This document shows positions 46,156 to 55,269 of a DNA stretch of 60,086 bases, piece after piece. How positions within the stretch are numbered: position 1 is the stretch's first letter; the number at the start of each line of letters is the position of its first letter. This stretch comes from an uncultured Myxococcales bacterium (GTDB taxonomy: Bacteria; Myxococcota_A; UBA9042): the NCBI GenBank assembly GCA_903955385.1, contig CAJBNH010000049.1, forward strand, positions 1 to 60,086, given 5' to 3'. Under the pieces are notes generated by a model. The model made no database searches and was not told the origin of the DNA. It worked only from the letters and a program-made list of their open reading frames with translations. Both the position numbers and the translations under genes were made by a program.

Positions 46156-46617
46156 CTACGCAACCTCATCCGGCTGCGTGGGGACGGTCCGGCGCATCTG
46201 GTTCTGCTGAACATCGGCTCGGTCGCGGGGCCACGAAGTCCATACGCGCTCCACGCCGACCCCAAGAACATTCGCAATGACGGCAAGTTCCCAAATACCG
46301 ACCATGGGCGTCGGCAGGCTGGCGATGCGTCCAAAGCCGATCATGGTCGCGACGATGCCAAACGACAGCAGCGTGTCGAAAGCGAGCAGCAGCGACTCGA
46401 AGGTGGCCACTGGGCGGCGTCGGTCCAGCGCTCGGCCAATGTTCGACAACGTGCAATAGGAAAAGACGCCCGGCAGCACTGCCGCTGCGACATTCCACAG
46501 GATGTCGAGAACGCCCCAAACGATGAAGAGCCACCCGGCGGCCGGGTGAACGTCCTCAGCAAGGGCAAAGCCACCGCAGATCTTGAAGAGGCCATAGGGG
46601 ATACCGGTCAGGGTCAT
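46156..46617 (-). CDS. Small multi-pass membrane protein, 153 aa
   Basis: Starts MTLTGIPYGLFKICGGFA with hydrophobic stretches at about residues 25-45, 48-60, 75-95 and 105-120, and a basic polar C-terminus. No family recognised. The ATG at 46617 was chosen because the longer frame-open form adds a polar, non-membrane N-terminus. Last gene in a minus-strand run from the MacB permease (gap of 135 bases), probably separate. Confidence 0.6.
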   Translation of the reverse strand: MTLTGIPYGLFKICGGFALAEDVHPAAGWLFIVWGVLDILWNVAAAVLPGVFSYCTLSNIGRALDRRRPVATFESLLLAFDTLLSFGIVATMIGFGRIASLPTPMVGIWELAVIANVLGVGVERVWTSWPRDRADVQQNQMRRTVPTQPDEVA

Positions 46618-46752
46618 GTCCCAAACCCGGCGACGTAGGGGGGAATGCACGGAAAATCTTGCTCCTGCCTGGTGAGAACAGCGCACCGGGCCGCGGCTGT
46701 GTACCAGAAGCCTTCCCTTCACGCGAGGCTTTCCGACCGCTTGCGCCTGACG

Positions 46753-47982
46753 TCACTCGTACCGCAAGGCATCGATCGGGTCGAGTTTCGAGGCCTTGCG
46801 GGCCGGATACAGGCCGAAGACCACGCCGACCGCGGCACTGAAGCCAACCGCCAGCAGGACGATGTCGGGACTCACCTGCATCGGCCACTGGAACTTCGCG
46901 GAAAGCCACTCGGCCGCCCAGAGTCCGAGCACGATGCCGATGGCGCCACCTCCCAGCGAAAGCGTGAACGCCTCGACCAGGAACTGCGCCAGAATGTCGC
47001 GCGGTCGGGCTCCCACGGCCATGCGCAGACCGATCTCGCGGGTGCGCTCCGTCACGCTGACCAACATGATGTTCATGATGCCGATGCCGCCGACCAGCAG
47101 GGACACGAACGCGATGCTGGCCAGCAAGGTCGTCAGCGTGCGGGTGCTCTCCTCACGGGCGCTGGCGAGCTCGGCGAGGTTGCGGATCGAGAAGTCGTCC
47201 TCAGCCGTCGGCGCCAGGCGGTGGCGGTCGCGCAGCAGCGCGCGCAGTTCAGCTTCGGCCTTGGTCGTTCCCGCTTGCGAAGTGGCGGCGACGTGGACCT
47301 GCCCGGCGATGAACTTCTGCAACCCGCCGCGGATGCGCCGCTGGAAGGTCGACTCGGGCACGAACGCCGCGTCGTCATAGTCCTGGCCCATCGGCGACTG
47401 GCCCTTCTTCGCAAGCACCCCGACCACCTGGAACGGCACGTTGTCGATGCGCACCATCTGACCGACCGGGTCACTGCCCACAGAGAACAGCCGCGCGGCG
47501 ACCGTCTGCCCGAGCACCACGACCTTGGAAGCGGCCTCCACATCGACTGCGGTGAACAGCGCGCCATCGGTCGTGGGCCAGTTGCGGATGTCGAAGAATT
47601 CCGGCGATGTTCCAGTGACTTGCGAGCTCCAATTCTGCTCGTCGCTGACGATTTGCGCGTTTCCTCTCAGGCCAGCTGCCGCCAGCCGCACGGACGGCAC
47701 CTCGGTGCGGATGGCCTCCAGATCCTCCCACGTCAAGGTGAGCTGGCTGCCCGAACCGCCCGAAGCACCGCCTGCCCGATGAGCCCCGGACATGATGACG
47801 AGCAGGTTGGAACCCATGGAGGCAAAGGACTTCTCGACCTCGGCCTTGGCGCCCTCGCCAATCGCGACCATGGCAATCACAGCGGCGACGCCGATCACCA
47901 CGCCCAGCGTGGTCAAGAACGAGCGGGTCTTGTTGCGCAGGATGGCCCGCAGCGCGACCCGAATGGTCTCGAACAGGTTCAT
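46753..47982 (-). CDS. MacB-like ABC transporter permease
   Basis: 409 aa: N-terminal helix SFLTTLGVVIGVAAVIAMVA, a long periplasmic MacB_PCD domain (about residues 50-280), and three C-terminal helices with LLVGGIGIMNIMLVSVTERTREIG, the FtsX/MacB signature. The start ATG overlaps the ATPase stop by four bases. The ATPase is a separate polypeptide, unlike E. coli MacB, where both are fused. Likely exports a lipoprotein, peptide or lipid with the MacA-like adaptor. Confidence 0.88.
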   Translation of the reverse strand: MNLFETIRVALRAILRNKTRSFLTTLGVVIGVAAVIAMVAIGEGAKAEVEKSFASMGSNLLVIMSGAHRAGGASGGSGSQLTLTWEDLEAIRTEVPSVRLAAAGLRGNAQIVSDEQNWSSQVTGTSPEFFDIRNWPTTDGALFTAVDVEAASKVVVLGQTVAARLFSVGSDPVGQMVRIDNVPFQVVGVLAKKGQSPMGQDYDDAAFVPESTFQRRIRGGLQKFIAGQVHVAATSQAGTTKAEAELRALLRDRHRLAPTAEDDFSIRNLAELASAREESTRTLTTLLASIAFVSLLVGGIGIMNIMLVSVTERTREIGLRMAVGARPRDILAQFLVEAFTLSLGGGAIGIVLGLWAAEWLSAKFQWPMQVSPDIVLLAVGFSAAVGVVFGLYPARKASKLDPIDALRYE

Positions 47983-48734
47983 GGGACCCCCAGCGACAGA
48001 CCAGGGTCGATCGGCGGCGGGTGCACCGGGCTGCCGGGCTCGTGCGGCTCGTCCGACAGGACGTGGCCGTCGCGCATCCACACGATCCGTCGGGCCCAAG
48101 CGGCCACGTCGGACTCATGGGTGACCAGCACAATCGTCATGCCCGTGTCGCTCAGCTTCTGAAAGATCCCCATGATCTCATGAGAATTGCGGGTATCCAG
48201 ATTTCCTGTCGGCTCGTCCGCCAGCAGCAGCCCGGGCTCCGTGACGATGGCACGAGCGATCGCCACCCGCTGCTGCTGCCCGCCGGACATCTGGTTGGGA
48301 TGGTGGTCCATCCGGTCGCCCAACCCGACCAGCTCCAAGGCTTTTCGCGAACGCCGGTGGCGCTCCTTGCCCGAGACACCGGCGTACAGCAGCGGCAGCT
48401 CGACGTTCTCGAGGGCCGAGGTGCGGGCCAACAGGTGAAACCCCTGGAACACGAAGCCAATCAGACGGTTGCGCGCATTGGCCAGCTCGTCGCGGTTCAG
48501 GTCGGACACCCGCTCGCCCCGCAGGACGTAGTGACCCGACGTCGGCCGGTCAAGGCAACCCAGCAGATTCATCAACGTGGACTTGCCAGAGCCTGAGGAC
48601 CCCATCACGGCAATGAACTCGCCAGACTCCACGGAGAGCGAAACGCCATCCAGCGCGCGCACTTCCGTGTCGCCCATGGTGTAGATCTTGTGGAGGTCGA
48701 CGACCTCTAGCAGCGGCACAGCGGCCTCCGTCAC
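47979..48734 (-). CDS. ABC transporter ATPase (MacB/LolD type)
   Basis: 251 aa. Walker [12 protein letters not shown]-loop VFQGFHLL, signature [15 protein letters not shown] and Walker [13 protein letters not shown], followed by the THE switch His. A Pro-rich C-terminal tail is extra. The start is GTG at 48734, sharing four bases with the MacA stop; the stop shares four with the permease, so the three genes are translationally coupled. Confidence 0.93.
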   Translation of the reverse strand: MTEAAVPLLEVVDLHKIYTMGDTEVRALDGVSLSVESGEFIAVMGSSGSGKSTLMNLLGCLDRPTSGHYVLRGERVSDLNRDELANARNRLIGFVFQGFHLLARTSALENVELPLLYAGVSGKERHRRSRKALELVGLGDRMDHHPNQMSGGQQQRVAIARAIVTEPGLLLADEPTGNLDTRNSHEIMGIFQKLSDTGMTIVLVTHESDVAAWARRIVWMRDGHVLSDEPHEPGSPVHPPPIDPGLSLGVP

Positions 48735-50011
48735 AGCACTCGGAACGCGCCCGGAGGGGGGCCGCCGCTCGACTTCGGCATCGCCGAACCCGCGACGCCC
48801 GTGACGACCTTCTCGCCTTCCTTCAGCGGTCCCTGCACGACCTCGGTCTGGACGCCATCGGTCAGCCCGGCGCGAAACTGCACGGCAAACGGCTTGCCAG
48901 CGCGCAGGACATAGACCTGACGCGGGGTGTCGGCCGGAACGCCCGCTTCAGCACTTGCGCCACGGCGACCTTTTCTGGATGCGCGACCCACTGTCGGAAT
49001 CTCTGCCGATGCCGCGACCACGGGTCCCGCGGCGTCTGCTGCATCCGCAGGGCGGAAGCGCAGCGCTGCGTTCGGCACGCGCAGGATGCCCTCGCGCTCG
49101 GCGAGGACAAACGCCACGTTCGCGGTCATGCCGGGGCGCAGCTTCAACGCTTCGTTGGCCACATCGACGACCGCGTCGTAGGTCACGACGTTCTGCACGG
49201 TGGTGGCGGAGTTGCGGATCTGCCTGACCTTGCCGGCAAATTTTTCGCCCGGCCAAGCGTCTACGGTGAAGTTGGCGCGCATCCCCGGCTGCAGTCGCCC
49301 CACGTCGGCCTCGGCGACACTGGTGTGGACCTCCATCTTCCGCAGATCCTCTGCCAGCACGAACAGCGTCGGCGCCTGCAGCGAGGCAGCCACCGTCTGT
49401 CCCACGTCGACGCTGCGCGCCAGCACCACACCGTCGATTGGCGACACCACGGTCGTATAGCCAAGATTGACCTTGGCCTGGTGCAGCGACGCTTCCGCCT
49501 GACGCACCGCAGCTTGGGCGACCCCGATCTGTCCGCGGGCGACCTGAGCACCGGACTGCGCCGTCTCGGCATCGGCCACTGCCACCAGCTCGCGGGCGGC
49601 CAAGCCAGTCGTCCGCTTGGCCTGCCGGGAAGCCTGGGTCGCCTCTACACGGGCCCGAGTCAGCTGCGCGCGGGCCGCGTCGTAGTTCGCCTGAGCCTGG
49701 GCCAGCGACGCCTCGAACATCTGCGGATCCAGCTGCGCAAGAACCTGTCCCTTGGTCACGCGGTCGTTGAAGTCGACGTTCAGTTCCTTGATACGCCCGG
49801 AAACCTGGCTGCCGACCTGGACGGTGACCAGCGCCGAGAGTGTGCCCGTCGCGGTGATGCGGGCGACGACCGCGCCGCGGTCGATGGCGGCGGTGTCGTA
49901 GCGAACCGGTGCCACTTCAGGCGTCCTGCCGAACCAGTACCACGCCGCGGCACCGCCGACCGCAAGGACGGCCAACCACACGAGGAACCGACCTTTCTTC
50001 TTCGTCGCCAT
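48731..50011 (-). CDS. MacA-like periplasmic adaptor (HlyD/RND family)
   Basis: 426 aa. One N-terminal transmembrane helix (LVWLAVLAVGGAAAWYWF), a biotinyl-lipoyl domain VGSQVSGRIKELNVDFNDRV, a coiled-coil hairpin (about 100-190), the second lipoyl half SPIDGVVLARSVDVGQTV, and beta-barrel and membrane-proximal domains. Links the MacB-type pump to an outer-membrane channel. GAGG is upstream of the ATG. No TolC-like gene in the window. The kinase-WD40 gene lies 60 bases upstream on the same strand. Confidence 0.9.
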   Translation of the reverse strand: MATKKKGRFLVWLAVLAVGGAAAWYWFGRTPEVAPVRYDTAAIDRGAVVARITATGTLSALVTVQVGSQVSGRIKELNVDFNDRVTKGQVLAQLDPQMFEASLAQAQANYDAARAQLTRARVEATQASRQAKRTTGLAARELVAVADAETAQSGAQVARGQIGVAQAAVRQAEASLHQAKVNLGYTTVVSPIDGVVLARSVDVGQTVAASLQAPTLFVLAEDLRKMEVHTSVAEADVGRLQPGMRANFTVDAWPGEKFAGKVRQIRNSATTVQNVVTYDAVVDVANEALKLRPGMTANVAFVLAEREGILRVPNAALRFRPADAADAAGPVVAASAEIPTVGRASRKGRRGASAEAGVPADTPRQVYVLRAGKPFAVQFRAGLTDGVQTEVVQGPLKEGEKVVTGVAGSAMPKSSGGPPPGAFRVL

Positions 50012-50071
50012 CGCTTCACCCTCGCTGGGACGACCGATCCGACACCTGCGCGGGCCGAAAGGGAAATCGAC

Positions 50072-52474
50072 TCACAAGACCAGGCGCAGGAACGTCCCGT
50101 CCCAACAACCGACGAGCACGGATCTGCCGTCCTCTGCAAACCGGACCAGCTTGACTCCCGACGTAAAATCGCGACGTTCTGCCACCAACTGGCCTCCGTC
50201 CAACCGCCACACTCGCACAGACCGGTCATCGGAGGCCGTCGCGACCATCGTGCCAGAGCGGTCGATCGCGACGCCGGCGATCACGTCCTGATGCGCCTGA
50301 AGCTCCAGGGTCGACTCGCCAGTTCGACAGGACCACGCCAGCAGTCGTCCGTCCCAACCTCCTGAAATTACGGTCAGTGCGTTTGGGGTCAGGGCCACAG
50401 CGCCGACAGCTCCCTCGTGCCCACGCCACGTCAGCCGGGCGCCACCGCCGACCGGGTCCCAAGTGCGCACAGAGCCTTCTTCGCTTGCCGTCACCAGCAA
50501 CCGCCGCGAACCCGCTGCCGCCACCGCCGTGATCGCCTCGCGGTGCCCTCGCAAGACCCGACGCGTGGCCAGGTCCGGCAGATCCAGCAGGTACGCTGCG
50601 CCGTCCTGACCCCCGGCGATGACCAGCTTGCTGTCCGTCGACACCGCAAGCGCCGTCACGCCCGCCGGCAACACGACCTCGGCCAACCGATTGCCTTGGC
50701 TGGGGTCCCACAGCCGCACCACGCCGTCGATGCCTGCACTGACGACCCAGCGACCGTCCGGGGTTTGGGCCATCGCTCCGACCATCGACGCATGCGAGCC
50801 GACTTCGATGCGGTCGGGAAGGTCCAGCACCTGCACCGGCGTGTCGTCCACCTCGTCCAAGTCCACCAGACGAATGGCCCCCGACTGCTCGCCGATCAGT
50901 ACGTGCCGGCCGTTCTCGCTGGCCAGCGCCGACACCGCAGGCCGTGCTGGGGCGCGCTGCGGCCGGGTGGGCATGCCTCGCGACATTTCCTGCAACGTCT
51001 GCATCATGCGGTCGGCCAACGGGTTGTTGGCGCCCATCGTGCGCTCGAACGCCACACGTCCCGTCACGGGAGGACGCGAAGCCGGGACCAGCGGTGCGAC
51101 CACCTCGGAGATCGGAAAGTCGTCCTGCGTGGCGCCTGCGCCGATCTCCAGAAAGGCCTCGTCGTCGGGTTCTGGGCCACGCTTCGGCTCGGAATTCCCC
51201 TCCAAACGGTCGGGATAGCGGCGGGTCTCGGCACCGGGGCGCGACAGCGGCGGTTCACGCTCCGGCGGCAATTCCATCACCGCATTATTCCTTAATACTT
51301 GTGCAGACTTTGGGGTAACCCCAGGCAGCGGCAGCTCGTCATCCAAGTCTGCCGGCAGCGGCGGCATGTCCGAAAACGTCTGGACCGGCACGACAAACGC
51401 GGACACCGAGAGCGGCGTCGGCAGCGGCTCTTCGTCCGCAACGGTCGGCGGCGGGGTGCGGGCAGCGATGGCTGGCGGCCCTCCCGGCGAGCCGTAAATC
51501 CCTGTCTCGCCTATCAAACCGACCGCAGCCTGCAACGCCAGCCGCATGTCCAAGGCGTTGGGCCAGCGATCGTCGGCGCGCTTCGCCAGGGCCTTCTCCA
51601 CCACGGCGGCCAGCGCGGGGCGCACCTTTCCGGGGGCGCGGACAGCGATCGGCGGCACAGGCTCCGTCACGTGCTGCATGACCACGGCCAGCGGGTTCTC
51701 GCCGTCGAAGGGCAGCGTGCCCGTCAGGCACTCGTAGAGCACGACCCCCAGCGCATACAGGTCAGTCCGTGCATCCACCGCCCGCCCCATCGCCTGCTCG
51801 GGGCTCATGTGGGTGGGCGTTCCCAGCGCCTTGCCGACCTGCGTCATCGACGTGTCGGACTGCTTGACGATGCCGAAGTCCAACACCTTGACGATGGAGT
51901 CTCCTCCCGCCATCTGGTGCAGAAAGATGTTGGCGGGCTTCATGTCGCGATGAACCAAGCCGTGCGCGTGCGCCTCGCCCAAGCTGCGCAAGACCGCGCC
52001 GCCGATCTCGACCGTCTGCGCTTCGGACAGCACGCCGCCCTCACGCTGCACGCGCGTCAGCAATCCCAACAGCGTCTCGCCGTCCAGCCGTTCCATCGCG
52101 AGGAACAGGTCGCCCGCATCGGTCTGGCCAAAGTCGAACACGCGTACGGTGTTGGGATGCGACAGGCGCGAAGTGGCCGAGGCCTCTTGGAAGAACCGCC
52201 TCGCGAGCTCCTGACCGTCGTCGGCACCTGCTGGCGTCAGCACCTTGACCGCAACCGAGTGGCCGGTCGTCACGTGAACTGCGCCAAACACCACGCCGAA
52301 GCCACCGCGCCCCAGCTCGCCGACGATGCGGTAGCGACCGCCGATCACGTCCCCCGCCTGCAAGCCGCGCCGACCTGCCTGTGCGCGACGCACGGTGGGC
52401 GTGCCGTCTGCCGGGCAGTTGTCAGAGGCGGTCACCATGCCGCAGCGGGGGCAGTAGCGCATGGTGTACTTCAC
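50072..52474 (-). CDS. Zinc-ribbon Ser/Thr kinase with WD40 propeller
   Basis: 800 aa, cytoplasmic. N-terminal zinc-ribbon-like CPRCG and CPADG (three Cys). Kinase at about 45-320: GRGGFGVVF loop, Lys77, HRDMKPAN at 175, DFG at 199-201 and MSPEQ. A Pro/acidic linker to about 515 precedes a WD40 region of about six blades (VRLWDPSQ, VRTWDPVG, VRVWRLDG). No transmembrane segment, so the propeller is a cytosolic interaction platform. The start is GTG at 52474, overlapping the upstream Cys-rich gene by four bases; ATG 52462 is an alternative. Confidence 0.9.
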   Translation of the reverse strand: MKYTMRYCPRCGMVTASDNCPADGTPTVRRAQAGRRGLQAGDVIGGRYRIVGELGRGGFGVVFGAVHVTTGHSVAVKVLTPAGADDGQELARRFFQEASATSRLSHPNTVRVFDFGQTDAGDLFLAMERLDGETLLGLLTRVQREGGVLSEAQTVEIGGAVLRSLGEAHAHGLVHRDMKPANIFLHQMAGGDSIVKVLDFGIVKQSDTSMTQVGKALGTPTHMSPEQAMGRAVDARTDLYALGVVLYECLTGTLPFDGENPLAVVMQHVTEPVPPIAVRAPGKVRPALAAVVEKALAKRADDRWPNALDMRLALQAAVGLIGETGIYGSPGGPPAIAARTPPPTVADEEPLPTPLSVSAFVVPVQTFSDMPPLPADLDDELPLPGVTPKSAQVLRNNAVMELPPEREPPLSRPGAETRRYPDRLEGNSEPKRGPEPDDEAFLEIGAGATQDDFPISEVVAPLVPASRPPVTGRVAFERTMGANNPLADRMMQTLQEMSRGMPTRPQRAPARPAVSALASENGRHVLIGEQSGAIRLVDLDEVDDTPVQVLDLPDRIEVGSHASMVGAMAQTPDGRWVVSAGIDGVVRLWDPSQGNRLAEVVLPAGVTALAVSTDSKLVIAGGQDGAAYLLDLPDLATRRVLRGHREAITAVAAAGSRRLLVTASEEGSVRTWDPVGGGARLTWRGHEGAVGAVALTPNALTVISGGWDGRLLAWSCRTGESTLELQAHQDVIAGVAIDRSGTMVATASDDRSVRVWRLDGGQLVAERRDFTSGVKLVRFAEDGRSVLVGCWDGTFLRLVL

Positions 52475-55089
52475 AGTGCGGGGGTGCAGCTACGCGTGAC
52501 CGACACGTCGTCCAGATAGACGCCCTCGGTCTCATTGGCGACTTCGTCCATCGAATCGAACACGAACTGAATCGTCACGGTCTGTCCTGCCCACTTCGCC
52601 AGATCGATGGTCGCTTCAAACCACGATTTCATTGCGAAGCCGGGCGAGTTCTTGGCCCACACTTGGGTCGGAGGTCCACCGGAGCTGAGGACGCGGACCA
52701 GGAACGAGTCGTAGGAAGTGCCGCTCTCGGTGTCCATGTACAGCCAGAACGACAGGGTCAGCTTCTCGCCCTCGGGCAAGGTCAGGGGCGTGGTGGCGAC
52801 GGTTCCTGTCGTCGAGGCGCCCGAGTAGTTCCCTGCCTCTGGGTTGCCGTAATACAGTGCCCCGGTGCCGCCGTGGGAGCGCTTGCCCACAATGGGCTGC
52901 CACTTCACGGTGGGGTGCGAGTTTTCCAAAGTCAGCTGCGTGCCCAGACCTGCCTCGAAGTCGGCGACCAGAACCTCCGGTTCGCAGCACCCGGGCGCCT
53001 TGACCTTGGTCCACTGGCACATCAGGCCGCCCGGCACGTCTCCCGACACGCAGGTCTCGGTCGTGCACACTTCGTCGCCGTCGTTGCAGTCCGCGGCGGT
53101 CGCGCAGCACTGGTTCTTGTGCTTGCACTGGTTCTTGGTGCACGCGTCGATGGTGCACGCGTCCTGATCGTTGCAATCGCCTACGCCGACGCAGCAATTC
53201 GCGTCGGTCTGGGTGTGGGCGCACGGCAGCCCAACGGTGGGACACAGGTCGAGCGTGCACAGGTTGCCGTCATCGCAATCCGCCGCGGCGGCGCAGCACT
53301 GGGTCGCCGGCAGCTTGACGTTCTTGCACTTCTTGAAGGCGCAGTTGTCCAGCGTGCAGACGTTGCCGTCGTCGCAATCCTTGGCGCTCAGGCAGCAGTT
53401 CGCCAACTTGGGGTGCTGACACACGTTGCTGACGCACTGGTCGGTGGTGCAGGCGTTGGCGTCGTCGCAGGTGTCGGTCGACTCGCAGTATTCCGGTTGG
53501 GTCTGGAACACGCAGCGGCCCTGGCTGCACGTTTCGGTCGTGGCCGCCTGCTTGTCGTCGCAGTCGGCGGCGGTCACGCAGGTCAAGTCACTGCACGGGC
53601 TGGTGATCTTCACGTCGTCGAAGGCCAGCGAGCCGATGTTGCCGGCCCCGTTGGGCACGACCTCGAACGTCAGGCGCACTTCTCGGGTCGCTGCGCGCGC
53701 GGCGAAGCCGGTCAGGTCGAGGGTGACGGTCTGCCAATCGGCCGAGCTGGACAGCGTCCACAAGATCCAGGAGCCCATCGAGGTGACGGCCCGCACGCGG
53801 ATCTGGTCACCCTGCCCCGGTGAGCCCTTCCAAACGAATGAGAACGCCGCGCGCACGCCGGCCGGCAACGTCACCGGAGCCAACCGCGCCGTCGCCCACG
53901 AGCCACCGCCCGGCAGCGGACCGACCTTGCTGGACTCGTACACCAAGCCCGCGGAACCCAGTACGCCCTTGCCGACCACAGACGCCGTCCATGCCCCCAA
54001 CAGCGCCGGAGCGACGGTGACCGCCCACTTGTCGCCCGACTCGAAGCCCGTCGCCGCAACTTGGGGTGTGCAGCAGCCCGCGCCCGCCTTGGCCTGAACC
54101 GCGCAACCCGCCGTCGTGCAGACGGGAACCGCGCAGGCGGCCGGCTCACCGGCTCCGCAGTCCGCGCCGTTGGTGCAGCACTTCGTCTCGTGGGCGCAGG
54201 CGTTGCCGAAGCAACGGTCCAAGGTGCAGCTGTTGCCGTCGTCGCAGTCGGCATCGGCCGTACAGCAACCGGCACCCGGCGAGAACGTACTGCCACACAA
54301 GCCGCTGCCAGCGTTGCAGTTGTCGAGGGTGCAGGGGTTGGCGTCGTCGCAGTCGGCCGCGGTAGCGCAGCAACCCGCGACGCCTTGAGTGGTGCAGACG
54401 CCCGAGTTGCAGGTGTCGACGGTGCAAACGTTGCCGTCATCGCAATCGGCCACGGTCTCGCAACACTTGGCGCCCGGCGGCTTGTCGTGCTTGCAGCCGG
54501 TCACCTTGTCGCAAGAATCGACCGTGCAGGTCAGGCCGTCGTCGCACGACACGGCCGATGTCTGGCAGCCCACCGCCGGCGTGCAGCCGTCGGCCGTGCA
54601 GGCGTCGCCGTCATCGCAGTTTGCGGGATCGAAGGTGCAGCCGCCGTCCTGGGTGCAGGTCCCGACCGTGCACGCGTTGCCGTCCTCGCAGGTGTCCAGC
54701 GTGTACGTGCAGTTGCCGGTGGCCAAGTCGCAACCGTCGATCGTGCAGTTGTCGCCGTCGGGCGCGCAGAACTTCAGCGTCGAGCTGCAGCCGTGCACCG
54801 GGTCGCACTCGTCGACCGTGCAGGGGTTGCCGTCGTCACACACTGAGGGTCCGGCGGCGCACAAGCCGGTCGGCACATCCTTGGCCACGTCGGTAGTGAC
54901 GTCCTCAGGCGGCGTCTCCACGTCGGATCCCGCCACATCCGAACCCACCGCGTCGTCACCAGTGTCGGCAGCATCTGCCACCGCGGCCGGGTCAGACTCG
55001 CAGGCTGCGAGCCAGACCAGCGCCACTGCCGCCGCGAAGGTCGATCGCCGCAGTCTCTGAATCGCAAGGATCTCGCTGCCCTGGGCCAT
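52471..55089 (-). CDS. Cys-rich CDDGN-repeat lipoprotein with two MAM/jelly-roll-like domains
   Basis: 872 aa. Lipobox WLAAC (Cys30), then an Asp/Thr/Val linker. Two blocks of short CDDGNxCTxDxC repeats (about 75-345 and 510-700) alternate with two beta-sandwich segments (about 350-505 and 715-868). The latter contain FSFVWKGSPG and LSFWLYMDTESG, with carbohydrate- or MAM-like wording and ending in LDDVSVT or FDDVKIT. It is a large extracellular, probably adhesive, surface protein with many disulfides, typical of myxobacterial surface proteins. GGGGGA is upstream of the ATG. The stop is overlapped by the kinase start. Confidence 0.82.
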   Translation of the reverse strand: MAQGSEILAIQRLRRSTFAAAVALVWLAACESDPAAVADAADTGDDAVGSDVAGSDVETPPEDVTTDVAKDVPTGLCAAGPSVCDDGNPCTVDECDPVHGCSSTLKFCAPDGDNCTIDGCDLATGNCTYTLDTCEDGNACTVGTCTQDGGCTFDPANCDDGDACTADGCTPAVGCQTSAVSCDDGLTCTVDSCDKVTGCKHDKPPGAKCCETVADCDDGNVCTVDTCNSGVCTTQGVAGCCATAADCDDANPCTLDNCNAGSGLCGSTFSPGAGCCTADADCDDGNSCTLDRCFGNACAHETKCCTNGADCGAGEPAACAVPVCTTAGCAVQAKAGAGCCTPQVAATGFESGDKWAVTVAPALLGAWTASVVGKGVLGSAGLVYESSKVGPLPGGGSWATARLAPVTLPAGVRAAFSFVWKGSPGQGDQIRVRAVTSMGSWILWTLSSSADWQTVTLDLTGFAARAATREVRLTFEVVPNGAGNIGSLAFDDVKITSPCSDLTCVTAADCDDKQAATTETCSQGRCVFQTQPEYCESTDTCDDANACTTDQCVSNVCQHPKLANCCLSAKDCDDGNVCTLDNCAFKKCKNVKLPATQCCAAAADCDDGNLCTLDLCPTVGLPCAHTQTDANCCVGVGDCNDQDACTIDACTKNQCKHKNQCCATAADCNDGDEVCTTETCVSGDVPGGLMCQWTKVKAPGCCEPEVLVADFEAGLGTQLTLENSHPTVKWQPIVGKRSHGGTGALYYGNPEAGNYSGASTTGTVATTPLTLPEGEKLTLSFWLYMDTESGTSYDSFLVRVLSSGGPPTQVWAKNSPGFAMKSWFEATIDLAKWAGQTVTIQFVFDSMDEVANETEGVYLDDVSVTRSCTPAL

Positions 55090-55269
55090 ATGTCCCCCCG
55101 CCGCGGAACGGGGCCTCCAGGCACCGTCTCCCGTCGTTTCGCAAGTCGGTCATGGTACTGGCGACGAGAGCCGTGGCGCAAGCGCGCGGTGCCGGTAGAT
55201 GCAGTCGGCGAGACCTGTGAATCCGGTGCCGCGTACCGCCAATTTGCCCTTCGCGCTTCGGCCGCGTCG

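Noticed and set aside
53050-54850. Regularly spaced short repeats within the Cys-rich gene
   Set aside because: The spacing comes from CDDGN protein repeats with changing codons; no conserved DNA repeat or spacer structure.
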